Part shown: positions 23,442-32,287 of the stretch, in pieces | Layout: each line of letters begins with the position of its first letter | Position numbering within the stretch: position 1 is the stretch's first letter | Assembly (NCBI RefSeq): GCF_004324755.1 | Contig: NZ_SDMQ01000001.1 | Span: 186,001 to 250,000 of the forward strand | DNA: 64,000 bases | Reading direction: 5' to 3' | Source: Propioniciclava sinopodophylli | GTDB taxonomy: Bacteria; Actinomycetota; Actinomycetes; Propionibacteriales; Propionibacteriaceae | Notes under the pieces: model-generated | Databases searched by the model: none | What the model saw: the letters and a program-made list of their open reading frames with translations, nothing else | Told to the model about the DNA's origin: nothing | Made by a program: the position numbers and the translations under genes

Positions 23442-24577
23442 CACCTCAGCCACCGCCCCAGGGCGGCCCAGCCGGGGCCGCGCTCGTGGGCGCCCGAAGG
23501 CGACCAGGTCACCGCGGGCAAGGACTCGACCAAGCCGTCGGCGCGGGGGACCAGCACCGCCACCTGCTCGACGAAGCGCACCCCGTCCCGCTCCCGCCGC
23601 ACGTGGACGACGGCGTCCAGCCCTGCCGCCGCCTGCGCATGCAGGGCGTGCCGGGAGAGGCCACCAAGCGCACCGAGCGCCTCCAGCCGGGCCGGCACGG
23701 ACGCCGCACTGTTGGCGTGCACCGTGCCGCACCCGCCCTCGTGGCCCGTGTTCAGGGCCGCGAGCAGGTCGGCCAGCTCCGCCCCGCGCACCTCACCGAC
23801 GACCAGCCGGTCGGGCCGCATCCGGAGCGCGTTGCGCACGAGGTCGGTCAGCGTGACCGAGCCCACCCGCTCGGCGTTGGCCGTGCGCCCTTCCAGGTGC
23901 ACGACGTGGGGGTGGTCGGGATCCAGTTCGCGCGAGTCCTCGACGATGACCAGACGCTCGCGGGCGTCCACCTCGGCCAGCAGCGTGGCGAGCAGGGTCG
24001 TCTTGCCCGACCCGGTGCCGCCGGAGACCAGCAGGGCCGCTCGCCCCGCCACCAGGGCCGACAGCACGTCCGCTCCACCGGGCGTGAGCGAGCCCCGCTC
24101 GACCCACTCGGCCAGCGTGAACCGCACGCGCGCGGGGATGCGCAGCGAGAGGCAGGTGCTGCCGGCGATGCAGTCCAGCACCGCGTGAACGCGGGTGCCG
24201 TCCGGCAGCCGCGCGTCCACGAAGGGCGCCCCGTCGTCCAGGCGGCGCCCCACGAGTGCGGCGAGCCGGACCGCCAGCCGCCGCACGGCCTCCTCCGACT
24301 CGAACCGCACGCCGGAGCGTTCCAGACCCGCCCCGCGGTCGACCCAGACCTCGTCGGGGCCGTTGACCAGCACGTCGGTCACCCCGGGCAGGCGTAGCAG
24401 GTCGTCCAGCGGCCCGGCGCCCTGCGACTCGCGCCGCAGCGCCGCCACGGTCTCCAGCACCGCCGCGTCGCTCACCACGTATCCGAGCCAGGTGAGGGCG
24501 TCCGCCACCTCGGCGGGACGCGCCGCCTGCCCTCGCGCGCTCAGCCGGGCCCGCACCTCGTCCAGGTCAATCGACAT
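23441..24577 (-). CDS. tadA: Tad pilus assembly ATPase (CpaF/TadA family)
   Basis: The 378-residue secretion ATPase powers pilin polymerisation. It has an N-terminal helical domain, then the ATPase core: Walker A GGTGSGKTT (residues 186-194), the Asp-box region LVIVEDSREL, Walker B-like RPDRLVVGEVRG and the His box ALNTGHEGGCGTVHANS. The family is hexameric and cytoplasmic. It overlaps ssd by 11 bases and is followed without a gap by tadB. Confidence 0.93.
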   Translation of the reverse strand: MSIDLDEVRARLSARGQAARPAEVADALTWLGYVVSDAAVLETVAALRRESQGAGPLDDLLRLPGVTDVLVNGPDEVWVDRGAGLERSGVRFESEEAVRRLAVRLAALVGRRLDDGAPFVDARLPDGTRVHAVLDCIAGSTCLSLRIPARVRFTLAEWVERGSLTPGGADVLSALVAGRAALLVSGGTGSGKTTLLATLLAEVDARERLVIVEDSRELDPDHPHVVHLEGRTANAERVGSVTLTDLVRNALRMRPDRLVVGEVRGAELADLLAALNTGHEGGCGTVHANSAASVPARLEALGALGGLSRHALHAQAAAGLDAVVHVRRERDGVRFVEQVAVLVPRADGLVESLPAVTWSPSGAHERGPGWAALGRWLR

Positions 24578-25604
24578 CGCCGGCCTCCGCCCCCACGCGG
24601 GTCAGCACCCGCTCGACCGCGCGGGCCCACGCCGATCGCGGACGCCCGGGTGGCTCCCCGGCCTCGGCGTCGGCGGCCAGGCGCCGGTCGGCGGGCACCT
24701 CGCCCCACAGGGGCAGGCCCAACGCGTCCGCCACCACCCCGCCGGGTGGCCCGCCGCGCGTGCCGCGCACCACGAGCCCGAGGCCGGCGGGGCCCAGCCC
24801 ATCCGCGACCCGGGCGGTCGCCGCCACATCCCGCACCCCAGCGCCGCTCAACACCACGGTGGCATCCACGGCGCGCAGCGCCTGGCGGGCGGAGGCCGCC
24901 GGAGTCCGGCCACCGTCGACGAGCACCAGCTCGTGGTGGCGGGTCAGCGACCCCATCACCGCGTGGACGGCCTCGGCGGTCGGCCCCACGGCGTCCGCGC
25001 CACGGCCCATCGCCACCACCGTCACCCCGTGCACGCGCGGCAGCACGCCGCGCACGTCCCCCACCTCGCCTCGCGCCCCGACCAGGCGCGGCCAGCGCCA
25101 CCCGGGCGTCCGCTCGGCGCCCAGCAGCAAGTCGATGCCGCCGCCGAGCGGGTCGAGGTCCACCAGCGCGCAGGACTGCCCGCGGCGGACGGCTGCCAAC
25201 GCCAGGCCGGCCGCCAGCGTGGACGCCCCGACCCCGCCCGAGCCGCCCACCACCGCCACGCGACGGGAGTCGCGCTCGTCGGTCGCCAGCACGCCAGTCA
25301 GCCACGCCACCCCCTGCGGCAGCGGGATCACCTCGGCACCCAGCGGCATGGACCACGTGCCCAGTTCGGCCGCGTCGAACCCGACCAGGTGGACGTGCCG
25401 GCGCGCCGGCGGGCCCGACGACGCCACCGCGGCCGCCAGGTCGCCGCCCACCAGCACGACCCGGGCGGACGCCCAGCGCTGCAGGGCCCCCTCGGCCGTC
25501 GCGATCGTCGACACCGGCAGCCCCAGGGCGGCCGCGGTCGACTCCACCGCGTCGCGCACCCGGGCCTCGGCGGTCACCAGCACCACATCCCCGTCGGAGT
25601 CCAT
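24567..25604 (-). CDS. ssd: Septum-site-determining-like / CpaE-like ATPase of the tad locus
   Basis: This 345-residue MinD/ParA-superfamily protein has a receiver-like N-terminal domain (about residues 1-100) and an ATPase domain with the deviant Walker A GGSGGVGAST near residue 120 and VDLDPLGGGIDLLLG. In mycobacteria the positional orthologue Rv3660c is called Ssd and affects septation. In other bacteria the CpaE/TadZ relatives place the pilus machine. Being first in the operon supports the pilus-localising role here. The start at 25604 leaves 132 bases to the divergent methyltransferase gene. Confidence 0.85.
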   Translation of the reverse strand: MDSDGDVVLVTAEARVRDAVESTAAALGLPVSTIATAEGALQRWASARVVLVGGDLAAAVASSGPPARRHVHLVGFDAAELGTWSMPLGAEVIPLPQGVAWLTGVLATDERDSRRVAVVGGSGGVGASTLAAGLALAAVRRGQSCALVDLDPLGGGIDLLLGAERTPGWRWPRLVGARGEVGDVRGVLPRVHGVTVVAMGRGADAVGPTAEAVHAVMGSLTRHHELVLVDGGRTPAASARQALRAVDATVVLSGAGVRDVAATARVADGLGPAGLGLVVRGTRGGPPGGVVADALGLPLWGEVPADRRLAADAEAGEPPGRPRSAWARAVERVLTRVGAEAGDVD

Positions 25605-25647
25605 GCCGTGACAGTGGGCGGCGGCCGGGGCGCACGGTCACCCATCC

Positions 25648-25681
25648 GGTCCCTGTGGACAAGCAGGGACCTCCATCCACA
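25648..25681. promoter_or_regulatory. Hairpin with an embedded DnaA-box-like sequence upstream of ssd
   Basis: GGTCCCTG and CAGGGACC (25648-25655, 25664-25671) form a perfect 8-bp stem with an 8-base loop. The loop and stem edge contain TGTGGACAA (25654-25662), an exact actinobacterial DnaA box on the minus strand. CCATCCACA (25673-25681) follows as a weaker match on the plus strand. The element lies between divergent genes, so it is more likely regulatory than a terminator. Confidence 0.45.
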
Positions 25682-25723
25682 ACGCGCCCGGCCCCTTGAC
25701 CCGCGCGGCTCGGCGTGCTCGCC

Positions 25724-25729
25724 TACCAT
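25724..25729 (+). promoter_or_regulatory. Probable -10 element (TACCAT) for a leaderless methyltransferase gene
   Basis: TACCAT ends seven bases before the ATG at 25737 with no ribosome binding site between. This is the same geometry as selD and fdnG. Confidence 0.45.
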
Positions 25730-25736
25730 CGGCCGC

Positions 25737-26507
25737 ATGACGTCGACCAGCCAGCCGGCCTTCCCGCAGGCCGCCCTCGAGTGGCTGGCCCCCGTCGCCG
25801 CCGACGGCCGCCCCGTGCCCACGCCCCGCGTCCTGCTGCTGGGCCGTTCCGTGGCCCCGCTGGCCACCGCGCTCGACCGCCGCGGGGCCAACCTCGTCGC
25901 GTGCGACGGAAGCCGAGCGGGCGTACGCGCCCTGCTCAACCGCGCCCCCCGCGCGCTGCCCACCGTGGCCCGGCCCGAGCACCTGCCGTTCGCGCCGATG
26001 TCGTTCGACGCCGTCCACGTGCACCAGTCGTTGCACGCCCTGTCCGAGGGCGCGCTGGCCTCAATCGCGCGCGTGCTCGCCCCCGACGGCCACCTGGCGG
26101 TCAGCTACACCGTCCGTGACGACTCCGTGCCGTGGGTCCGCCGCCTCACCGCCCTGCTGCGCGACGTCGACCCTGCTGCCATGAAGGGTGCCTACGGCAC
26201 CGAGAGCGTCGAGCGCCTCGTGGCGTCCCCCCACTACGCCGAGGTGGCCGAACGCAGCCACCGGCTGTGGGTGCCGATCAGCCGGGTCGACCTGCTCGGG
26301 ATGGTGGCCAAGCGGTTTCCCGACCTGGAGCAGGAGCGCCTCAGCCGCCTGATGAGCGATGTCGGCGAGTTGTACGCGACGTCGGCCCGCGTTCCCGAAC
26401 CGCTGCTGCTGCCGTACCGGGTGGTGTGCTGGCGCGCCGTCGTCGACCACACCGAGTTCACCTCGCAGCTCGAACCGCCCGAGGACGGCGTGCGCATCCG
26501 TCTGTGA
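25737..26507 (+). CDS. Class I SAM-dependent methyltransferase (UbiE/Methyltransf_11-like)
   Basis: The 256-residue protein has a Rossmann-type fold: motif I is VLLLGRSVAPLATAL, the acidic residue follows in LVACDGSRAG, and FAPMSFDAVHVHQSLHAL forms the motif II-III region, with LAPDGHLAVSYTVRDD after it. The glycine-rich motif I is somewhat degenerate (LGRSVAP rather than GxGxG), which is common in this group. The substrate is unknown. It stands between the tad locus and a holin-like gene, without an obvious operon partner. Confidence 0.78.
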   Translation: MTSTSQPAFPQAALEWLAPVAADGRPVPTPRVLLLGRSVAPLATALDRRGANLVACDGSRAGVRALLNRAPRALPTVARPEHLPFAPMSFDAVHVHQSLHALSEGALASIARVLAPDGHLAVSYTVRDDSVPWVRRLTALLRDVDPAAMKGAYGTESVERLVASPHYAEVAERSHRLWVPISRVDLLGMVAKRFPDLEQERLSRLMSDVGELYATSARVPEPLLLPYRVVCWRAVVDHTEFTSQLEPPEDGVRIRL

Positions 26508-26559
26508 CGGTTTCCCCGGCCCGCTAGCATGACGCGTAGCCGACGAAGGGAAAGTGGCC

Positions 26560-27039
26560 ATGGCAGAGCCGGAGATCGGGGAGGTCCTCAAGGACATCAC
26601 CGCCGACGTCCAGACCATCATCAGGGGCGAGGTCGAGCTGGCCAAGGCCGAGCTCATCCCCCAGGTGAAGAGTGCGGGCATCGGTGCGGGCCTGTTCGGG
26701 GCCGCCGGCTACCTCGCGGTCCAGGCGGCGACGCTGCTGTTCATCTGCGGCGGCCTGGCCCTCAGTGCCCTGTACCAGGGCGTGGTGCCCCTCATCTGGG
26801 CGTTCGTGCTCGGCTTCCTGACCCTGGCCGTGGTGCTGCTCGTCGTGGCGGGCATCCTCGTGCTCATCGGGAAGGGCAAGTTCTCCTTCTCCGGCGCACC
26901 GAAGACCGTCGACGAGGCCAACCGGAGCGTCGCCGCCGTCACCGGCGCGGTCGCCCAGGGCAACGCCAACGTCAAGGCGATCGTCGCGGGTGCGCCCCGC
27001 CCGGTGCCGGGCGAGGCGAACCCCGCCGTCAGGCCCTGA
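26560..27039 (+). CDS. Actinobacterial holin-X / DUF1469-type membrane protein
   Basis: This 159-residue protein has a cytoplasmic amphipathic start with the family-typical VQTIIRGEVELAKAEL, two membrane helices (about residues 45-70 and 80-106) and a charged C-terminal tail. Despite the name holin-X the chromosomal family is not linked to phage lysis; its function is unknown. GAAGGG lies nine bases before the ATG at 26560; a GTG two codons earlier is also possible. A -10-like TAGCAT (26525-26530) stands upstream. Its last bases overlap the convergent glucosidase gene by 11. Confidence 0.78.
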   Translation: MAEPEIGEVLKDITADVQTIIRGEVELAKAELIPQVKSAGIGAGLFGAAGYLAVQAATLLFICGGLALSALYQGVVPLIWAFVLGFLTLAVVLLVVAGILVLIGKGKFSFSGAPKTVDEANRSVAAVTGAVAQGNANVKAIVAGAPRPVPGEANPAVRP

Positions 27040-28717
27040 TCCGGTAGACCCGCGCCTCCCAGGGCGCGAGGGTCTGCAGGTCCGTCCCCGGGTAGACCGA
27101 GGAGAGGACGAGTTCAGCGTCCTCCAGCGACGGCAGCGCCGAGATCGGCACGCCCGCCAGGTGTGAGGACATGTTCGCCACCACCAGCAGCCTCTGGTCG
27201 CCGAGCGTCCGGGTGAAGGCCCACAGCGTCTCGTCGTCGGGCAGCAGCAGCTCGAAGGCACCGTCGCGGACGACGACGTCCTCGCGTCGCAGCGCGATCA
27301 GCGCCTTGTAGTGGGCGGCCACCCCGTCCGGGTCGGCCACGTCGTCGGCCACGTTGATGGACGCCGTGTTGGCGTTCAGCGGCAGCCACGGCGTCCCGGT
27401 CGTGAAGCCGCCCTCGGGCGTCCACGGCATGGGCGTCCGCGCGTTGTCGCGACTCATGGCGCTCAGCCCGGCCAGCACGGCCTCCTCGGGCACCCCCGCC
27501 GCTGTGGCCTGCGCGAACTGGCCGCGGGCCTCGACGTCGGCGTACTGCTCGATGCGGGTGAAGCCGGCGTTCGTCATGCCGATCTCCTGGCCCTGGTAGA
27601 CGTACGGCGTCCCCTGGTGCAGGTGCAGCACGGTGGCCAGCGCCTTGGCAGAGGCCACCCGGTGCTCCGGGGAGTCATCGCCCCACCGGCTCACCGAGCG
27701 CGGCTGGTCGTGGTTCTCGAAGTACAGCGAGTTCCAGCCGTCGTCGGCCAGTCCCTCCTGCCAGCGGGCGAGGTTCTGCTTGAGGTCGGGCAGGTGCAGC
27801 TTCTTGGGCGACAGCTTCGAGCCGGACTGGTCGACCGAGACGTGCTCGAAGGTGAACACCATGCCGAGACGGTCGTGGTGGCGGGAGGTGTACTCACGCG
27901 CGTGCTCCAGGCCGCAGGCGACCATCTCGCCGACCGTGAACAGCTGCTTGGAGGTGATGCCGACCTCGCGGTTCATCTCCTCGAGGAACTCGATCAGGCG
28001 CGGGCCGTTGGCCACCCGCTCGATCTCGAAGCTGTAGGGGTCGCCGGGAGTGAGGACGCCGTCGGCGAGCGGGTACGTCTTGCTGATGAGGTTGATGACG
28101 TCCATGCGGAAGCCGTCGACTCCCCGGTCCACCCAGCGGTTCATCATCGCGTACACGGCCTCGCGGACCGCCGGGTTCTCCCAGTTCAGGTCGGGCTGCT
28201 TGCGGCTGAACAGGTGCAGGTAGTACTCCCCGGACGCCTCGTCGTACGCCCACGCGGACCCGCCGAAGAAGGAGCCCCAGTTCGTCGGCTCGGCCCCCGG
28301 CGTGCCCGGCTCGTGGCCCTCGCGGGCCGGACGCCACACGTACCAGTCGCGCTTGTCCGACCCCGGCTGGCGCGACTCGGTGAACCACGCGTGCTCGTCG
28401 GAGGTGTGGTTGACCACGAGGTCCATCACGAGCTTCATGCCGCGGGAGTGCACGGCTGCGACGAGTTCGTCGAAGTCGTCCATCGTGCCGAACATGGGGT
28501 CGATGGCCTCGTAGTCGGCGATGTCGTAGCCGTTGTCGTCCTGCGGCGAGACGTAGATCGGGGAGAGCCACAGCACGTCCGCGCCGAGGTCGGCGACGTG
28601 GTCGAGGTGGTCGATGATGCCGCGCAGGTCACCGAAACCGTCCCCGTCCGTGTCCGCGAACGACCGCGGGTAGATCTGGTAGACGACGGAACGGGACCAC
28701 CACGGTGTCTGGGCCAT
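27029..28717 (-). CDS. GH13 alpha-glucosidase / oligo-1,6-glucosidase
   Basis: The 562-residue enzyme hydrolyses alpha-glucosidic bonds in short oligosaccharides. GH13 regions are clear: MDLVVNHTSDEH (region I), DGFRMDVINLI with the nucleophile Asp (II), FTVGEMVACG with the acid/base Glu (III), and YFENHDQPRSVSRWGDD (IV). QPDLNWENPAVR is typical of the oligo-1,6-glucosidase/isomaltase subgroup. There is no signal peptide, so it acts in the cytoplasm on imported sugars. The ATG at 28717 begins AQTPWWSRSVVYQIYPRSF; a GTG seven codons upstream is possible. TTCC-ACAAC-GGAA just upstream could be a LacI-type operator, but this is weak. Confidence 0.9.
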   Translation of the reverse strand: MAQTPWWSRSVVYQIYPRSFADTDGDGFGDLRGIIDHLDHVADLGADVLWLSPIYVSPQDDNGYDIADYEAIDPMFGTMDDFDELVAAVHSRGMKLVMDLVVNHTSDEHAWFTESRQPGSDKRDWYVWRPAREGHEPGTPGAEPTNWGSFFGGSAWAYDEASGEYYLHLFSRKQPDLNWENPAVREAVYAMMNRWVDRGVDGFRMDVINLISKTYPLADGVLTPGDPYSFEIERVANGPRLIEFLEEMNREVGITSKQLFTVGEMVACGLEHAREYTSRHHDRLGMVFTFEHVSVDQSGSKLSPKKLHLPDLKQNLARWQEGLADDGWNSLYFENHDQPRSVSRWGDDSPEHRVASAKALATVLHLHQGTPYVYQGQEIGMTNAGFTRIEQYADVEARGQFAQATAAGVPEEAVLAGLSAMSRDNARTPMPWTPEGGFTTGTPWLPLNANTASINVADDVADPDGVAAHYKALIALRREDVVVRDGAFELLLPDDETLWAFTRTLGDQRLLVVANMSSHLAGVPISALPSLEDAELVLSSVYPGTDLQTLAPWEARVYRIRA

Positions 28718-28794
28718 GGGCCCATTCTTGCGTTCCACAACGGAAATAACTACGCCAGAGCCTTGCGAGTTTCCGTGAGAGACTGCGAGGGCAC

Positions 28795-29682
28795 ATGTCC
28801 CCCTGCAGGAGGTGTACCGCCACGTCCAGGCCGGCTCGACCCCGTCCTCGTCAGATCCAGCCCCGCTCGACGCTGCGCGTCACCGGCGCGCAGTACTTCG
28901 CGCCGCTCAACGACCTCGACGCCACCCTCACCCTGGGCCGCGGCATCGTCCGTGAGGCGGCTGGCGCGGGGGCCGACCTCGTGCTGTTCCCTGAGATGTG
29001 GTCCACCGGCTACGCGCTGCCCATCGACCTGCGCCACGCGACCCCCATCGACGGCGATTGGGTGGAGGGCTTCCGCGAGATCGCCGCCGAGATGGCCGTG
29101 GGCGTCGCGATCACGCTGTTGGCCGAGCACCCGGGCGGCCCCACGAACACCACGCTCGTCATCGGGCGCCTCGGCGAGGTGCTGCTGCGCCATGACAAGG
29201 TGCACACGCTCCGCTACGACGCCGAGCAGCACCTCACCGCCGGCACGGGCTTCGAGACGTGCCTCTTCGACGGAGTGAGGATCGGCGTGATGACGTGCTT
29301 CGACCGGGAGTTCCCCGAGAGCGCCCGCGAGCTCATGCTCGCTGGCGCCGAGCTGGTGCTCGTGCCGAACGCGACCGCCTGGAACCCCGTACGGGCCCAC
29401 CAGCTCGAGGCCCGGGCGTTCGAGAACATGATCGCGATCGCGTCGGTGAACTACCCCGGCGACGGCTGGGGGCAGTCCTCGGCCTACACGCCGGTGGTGT
29501 TCGACCCCGACGGCCGCCCCCTGGACCCGCTCATCGCCCGAGCCGACGGCCGGCCGCAGCTCGTGCCGTTCCGGTTCGACCTCGACGTGATCCGCGACTG
29601 GCGCGAGCGCGAGGTGTGGGGGGCCAGCCACCGGCGACCGGACGCCTACCGGCGCATCGCGCCGCCCCGCCCGACCGACTAG
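28795..29682 (+). CDS. Carbon-nitrogen hydrolase (nitrilase superfamily)
   Basis: The catalytic triad of the superfamily is visible in this 295-residue protein: Glu in LVLFPEMWSTGY, Lys in LLRHDKVHTL and Cys in GVMTCFDREFPE. PEYN-type and ENMIAIASVNYPG segments complete the fold. Enzymes of this group hydrolyse amides such as omega-amidated acids or carbamoyl compounds; the substrate here is not evident. The first 25 residues (Cys/Arg-rich) are not family-like, so the true start may lie a little downstream; an AGGAGG sits inside this segment at about 28807. The stop overlaps the convergent Nudix gene by four bases. Confidence 0.8.
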   Translation: MSPCRRCTATSRPARPRPRQIQPRSTLRVTGAQYFAPLNDLDATLTLGRGIVREAAGAGADLVLFPEMWSTGYALPIDLRHATPIDGDWVEGFREIAAEMAVGVAITLLAEHPGGPTNTTLVIGRLGEVLLRHDKVHTLRYDAEQHLTAGTGFETCLFDGVRIGVMTCFDREFPESARELMLAGAELVLVPNATAWNPVRAHQLEARAFENMIAIASVNYPGDGWGQSSAYTPVVFDPDGRPLDPLIARADGRPQLVPFRFDLDVIRDWREREVWGASHRRPDAYRRIAPPRPTD

Positions 29683-30350
29683 CGAGCCGTCAGCCCGGCG
29701 CGGTGCAGGAAACGTTCGGGCACCAGCCGCAGGTCGCGCTCGTCCCATGGGCGGGTCCAGCCCGCGAGGTCAAAGAGCCCATCCAGCAGGTAGCCGGTCA
29801 GCCCCCAGATGAACAGCTCGCCGACGATGAAGGCCGGCCCTTGGTGCCCCATCGGCAGGCGCCACGTGGCGCGGTTCACCGGCTCGAGCAGGTCGCCCAC
29901 GCGCAGGGTGTGCACGGCGCTGATCTCGACCGTGTCGACGACCTCAAGGTCCTGCGGTTCGCGCCACCACGCGACCACCGGGGTGACGTCGTAGCCGGTC
30001 GCGGTGACGCTGGCCGCGGGCAGGACGCCCAGCAGGTCGACGGTGGCGGCGTCGATGCCGACCTCCTCGCGCGCCTCGCGCAGGGCCGCCTCCTCGCTGG
30101 AGGCGTCGGTCTCCTCGACCCCGCCGCCGGGGAACGCGCACTGGCCCGCGTGCTTGCGCAGGTGCGCGGACTTCTCGACGATCACCAACTCCAGGTCGTC
30201 GGCGTCCGCGCCGGGCGGGCCCGAGAACAGCACCAGCACGGCGGCCTTGCGCCCACCGCGTCCCGGACGCCCCCGCACCACCCGGGCGCCCTCGCCAGGA
30301 TCGGCGAGCTTCGCGGCGAGCGCGGTCAGGACGGGCGGGACGGCGTTCAC
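29679..30350 (-). CDS. Nudix hydrolase, probable CoA pyrophosphatase (NudL-type)
   Basis: This 223-residue protein contains a Nudix box, GGGVEETDASSEEAALREAREEVG, where the spacing is lengthened as in CoA-pyrophosphatase relatives. AHLRKHAGQCAFPGG just before it is the NudL-family signature (HAGQxxFPGG). Such enzymes split CoA to phosphopantetheine and 3',5'-ADP. The GTG at 30350 overlaps the stop of the TlpA-like gene as GTGA. The mycobacterial positional match is Rv3672c. Confidence 0.86.
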   Translation of the reverse strand: MNAVPPVLTALAAKLADPGEGARVVRGRPGRGGRKAAVLVLFSGPPGADADDLELVIVEKSAHLRKHAGQCAFPGGGVEETDASSEEAALREAREEVGIDAATVDLLGVLPAASVTATGYDVTPVVAWWREPQDLEVVDTVEISAVHTLRVGDLLEPVNRATWRLPMGHQGPAFIVGELFIWGLTGYLLDGLFDLAGWTRPWDERDLRLVPERFLHRAGLTAR

Positions 30351-30961
30351 AGGCGCACCCCGAGGAACGTGTCGGCGTCCTTGACCATCTGCTCGGTCGA
30401 GGCGATGCCGCCGATGGCGCGGTAGGCGATCACGCCCTCGGCGTCCACGTACAGCGTGATGGGGATGCCCTGGAAGCGCACCGGCCCGGCCGTCTGCTTG
30501 AGCGGGTCGGTGAGGTGCGGGTAGGTCCAGCCGGCCTCCGACGCGAACTCCAGCGCCAGCGCCGGGTCGGGGTCGGCGAAGTCGACGCCCAGGACGAGCA
30601 CGTCGTCGCCGGCGCGCGCGGCGAACTCCTTCAGGTGCGGCGCCTCCAGGCGGCAGGGGGCGCACCACTGCGCCCAGAAGTTGATGATCATCGGCTTGCC
30701 GCGCAGCGCCGCGAGGTTGACCTGGCGGCCCGAGCCGAGGCAGCCGAGCAGCAGGTCGGGAAGGCCGCCTTCGACGGCCGTGGCGGACGCCGGCGTCTCG
30801 GGGCAGTCGGGGATGCCGGCCGCCTCGCGCTGGGCGACCAGCGCGGGCTCGACCCGGCGGTCGGGGGCGGGCTCACTCGACGGGGCGCCGGCGGTGCAGC
30901 CCGCGAGGAGGAGGGCGAGAGACGCCGCTGCCGCGCCCGCGCTGCTGCCGACGCCCCTCAC
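30347..30961 (-). CDS. TlpA-like thioredoxin-fold lipoprotein
   Basis: This 204-residue protein begins with a lipoprotein signal ending LALLLAGC (lipid-modified Cys22) and has a thioredoxin domain with [14 protein letters not shown], whose CAPC is the redox-active pair. [12 protein letters not shown] supplies the cis-proline. It should work on the outside of the membrane as a thiol-disulfide reductase, perhaps in cytochrome maturation or repair of secreted proteins. The GTG at 30961 overlaps the nth stop (GTGA). The order nth, TlpA, Nudix is the same as Rv3674c-Rv3672c. Confidence 0.88.
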   Translation of the reverse strand: MRGVGSSAGAAAASLALLLAGCTAGAPSSEPAPDRRVEPALVAQREAAGIPDCPETPASATAVEGGLPDLLLGCLGSGRQVNLAALRGKPMIINFWAQWCAPCRLEAPHLKEFAARAGDDVLVLGVDFADPDPALALEFASEAGWTYPHLTDPLKQTAGPVRFQGIPITLYVDAEGVIAYRAIGGIASTEQMVKDADTFLGVRL

Positions 30962-31629
30962 GCCCGCGGCTCCCGCACGAGCGCGGCGGCCACCTCGGGG
31001 TCGGTCGGACCCTCGCCGTAGCTGGGGCACAACCCCTCCAGCGGGCACGCCCCGCAGGCCGGACGCCGTGCGTGGCACCGCCGCCGCCCGTGCCAGATGA
31101 CGCGGTGGCAGACCATGACCCAGTCTTCGGGGTCGAACAGGTCCCCGACGGCGCGCTCGACGGCGTCCGGGTTCTTGGAGGAGACCCAGCCGAAGCGGTT
31201 CGAGAGCCTGATGAAGTGGGTGTCGGGCGTGATGCCCGGCACGCCGAAGGCGTTGCCGAGCACGACGTTGGCGGTCTTGCGGCCCACGCCGGGCAGGGTG
31301 ACCAGCTCGGACAGCGTGCCGGGCACCTCGCCGCCGTAGTTCTCCACCAAGGCCGCGCCCAGCCCGATCAGGTGGCCGGTCTTGGCGCGGAAGAAGCCCG
31401 TGGGCCGGATGAGTTCCTCCATCTCGGCGGGGTCTGCGGCAGCGTAGGCGGCGGCGTCCGGGTACCGCGCGAAGAGGGTGGGCGTGACCGCGTTCACGCG
31501 CCGGTCTGTCGACTGGGCCGACAGCACCGTCGCGACGAGCAGCTCCAGCGGCGTGGTGAAGTCCAGCTCGCACCGCGCCTCGGGGTAGAGGTCGGCGAGG
31601 GCGGCGTCGATCGCCTGGGGCTGCTCCAT
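30958..31629 (-). CDS. nth: Endonuclease III
   Basis: The 223-residue base-excision DNA glycosylase/AP lyase acts on oxidised pyrimidines. The helix-hairpin-helix is [12 protein letters not shown] with the catalytic Lys118; the catalytic Asp136 is in [10 protein letters not shown] 4Fe-4S cluster is bound by Cys185, Cys192, Cys195 and Cys201 (spacing 6-2-5). Length and all key residues match the family. It heads the nth-tlpA-nudix run of overlapping genes. Confidence 0.95.
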   Translation of the reverse strand: MEQPQAIDAALADLYPEARCELDFTTPLELLVATVLSAQSTDRRVNAVTPTLFARYPDAAAYAAADPAEMEELIRPTGFFRAKTGHLIGLGAALVENYGGEVPGTLSELVTLPGVGRKTANVVLGNAFGVPGITPDTHFIRLSNRFGWVSSKNPDAVERAVGDLFDPEDWVMVCHRVIWHGRRRCHARRPACGACPLEGLCPSYGEGPTDPEVAAALVREPRA

Positions 31630-31633
31630 GGCC

Positions 31634-32095
31634 TCAGGCGGGTTCGACCGTCAGCTCGACCTCGACCGGGGCGTCCAGCGGCAGGACGGGGACACCCACG
31701 GCGCTGCGGGCGTGTTGGCCCGCCTCGCCGAAGACCTCCACGAACAGCTGCGAGGCGCCGTTGGCGACCTGCGGCTGGCCGGTGAAGTCGGGCGTGGAGG
31801 CGACGAAGACGGTCGCCTTGACGATGCGGGCGATGCCGTCCAGCCCGCCGGTCTGGGACGCCGCGGCCGCCAGCGCGTTGAGCGCGGCCGTGCGGGCGGC
31901 GTCCGTCGCCTGCTCGGGGGTGACGTCGGCGCCCACCTTGCCGGTGCACACCAGTGAGCCCGCGACCGAGGGCAGCTGGCCCGATGTGAGGACGAGCCCG
32001 CCGGCCCGGGTGGCCGGCACGTAGGCGGCCACGGGGGCCGCGACGGGCGGGAGCTCGAGGCCGAGATCGGCCAGGCGCTGCGAGGGGGTCGTCAC
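31634..32095 (-). CDS. RidA family protein
   Basis: The 153-residue protein is of the YjgF/YER057c/UK114 fold: [15 protein letters not shown] near residue 35, [24 protein letters not shown], and the closing [21 protein letters not shown]. RidA removes reactive enamine or imine intermediates; in this subgroup the substrate-binding arginine near the C-terminus is not obvious (VGVPVLPL), so it may belong to one of the Rid subfamilies of unknown activity. The GTG overlaps the stop of the small DUF4177 gene as GTGA. The mycobacterial match is Rv3678c. Confidence 0.88.
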   Translation of the reverse strand: MTTPSQRLADLGLELPPVAAPVAAYVPATRAGGLVLTSGQLPSVAGSLVCTGKVGADVTPEQATDAARTAALNALAAAASQTGGLDGIARIVKATVFVASTPDFTGQPQVANGASQLFVEVFGEAGQHARSAVGVPVLPLDAPVEVELTVEPA

Positions 32096-32256
32096 GAATT
32101 CTCCGGCAGGGGGCGCTTGAAGTACGCCACCACGTTCTGCGGGTTGGGGCCGGGCACGATGGAGACGAGCTCCCAGCCGTCGGCGCCCCAGTTGTCGAGG
32201 ATCTGCTTGGTCGCGTGCACCAGGACGGGTGCGGTGGCGTACTCCCACTTGGTCAT
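32092..32256 (-). CDS. Small DUF4177 protein
   Basis: The 54-residue protein begins MTKWEYATAPVLVHATKQIL and continues DNWGADGWELVSIVPGPNPQ. The motif LDxxGxxGWELV is the DUF4177 signature. The function is unknown. It is too short for many gene finders but is well supported by the GTGA overlap with ridA and by its presence in the same place in mycobacteria (Rv3678A). Confidence 0.85.
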   Translation of the reverse strand: MTKWEYATAPVLVHATKQILDNWGADGWELVSIVPGPNPQNVVAYFKRPLPENS

Positions 32257-32287
32257 GGGCGCAGCCTAGTCGAGGATGCCGTGGTGG

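Noticed and set aside
21958-25681. Replication origin near the tad locus
   Set aside because: Only isolated DnaA-like boxes are present, with no dnaA/dnaN genes, no AT-rich unwinding region and no box cluster.
26560-27039. Holin-X gene as evidence of a prophage
   Set aside because: The family is chromosomal in most actinobacteria and no phage genes are nearby.
28718-28760. LacI-type operator before the glucosidase gene
   Set aside because: TTCC-ACAAC-GGAA is short and no LacI-type gene is adjacent, so it is mentioned only as a weak possibility.
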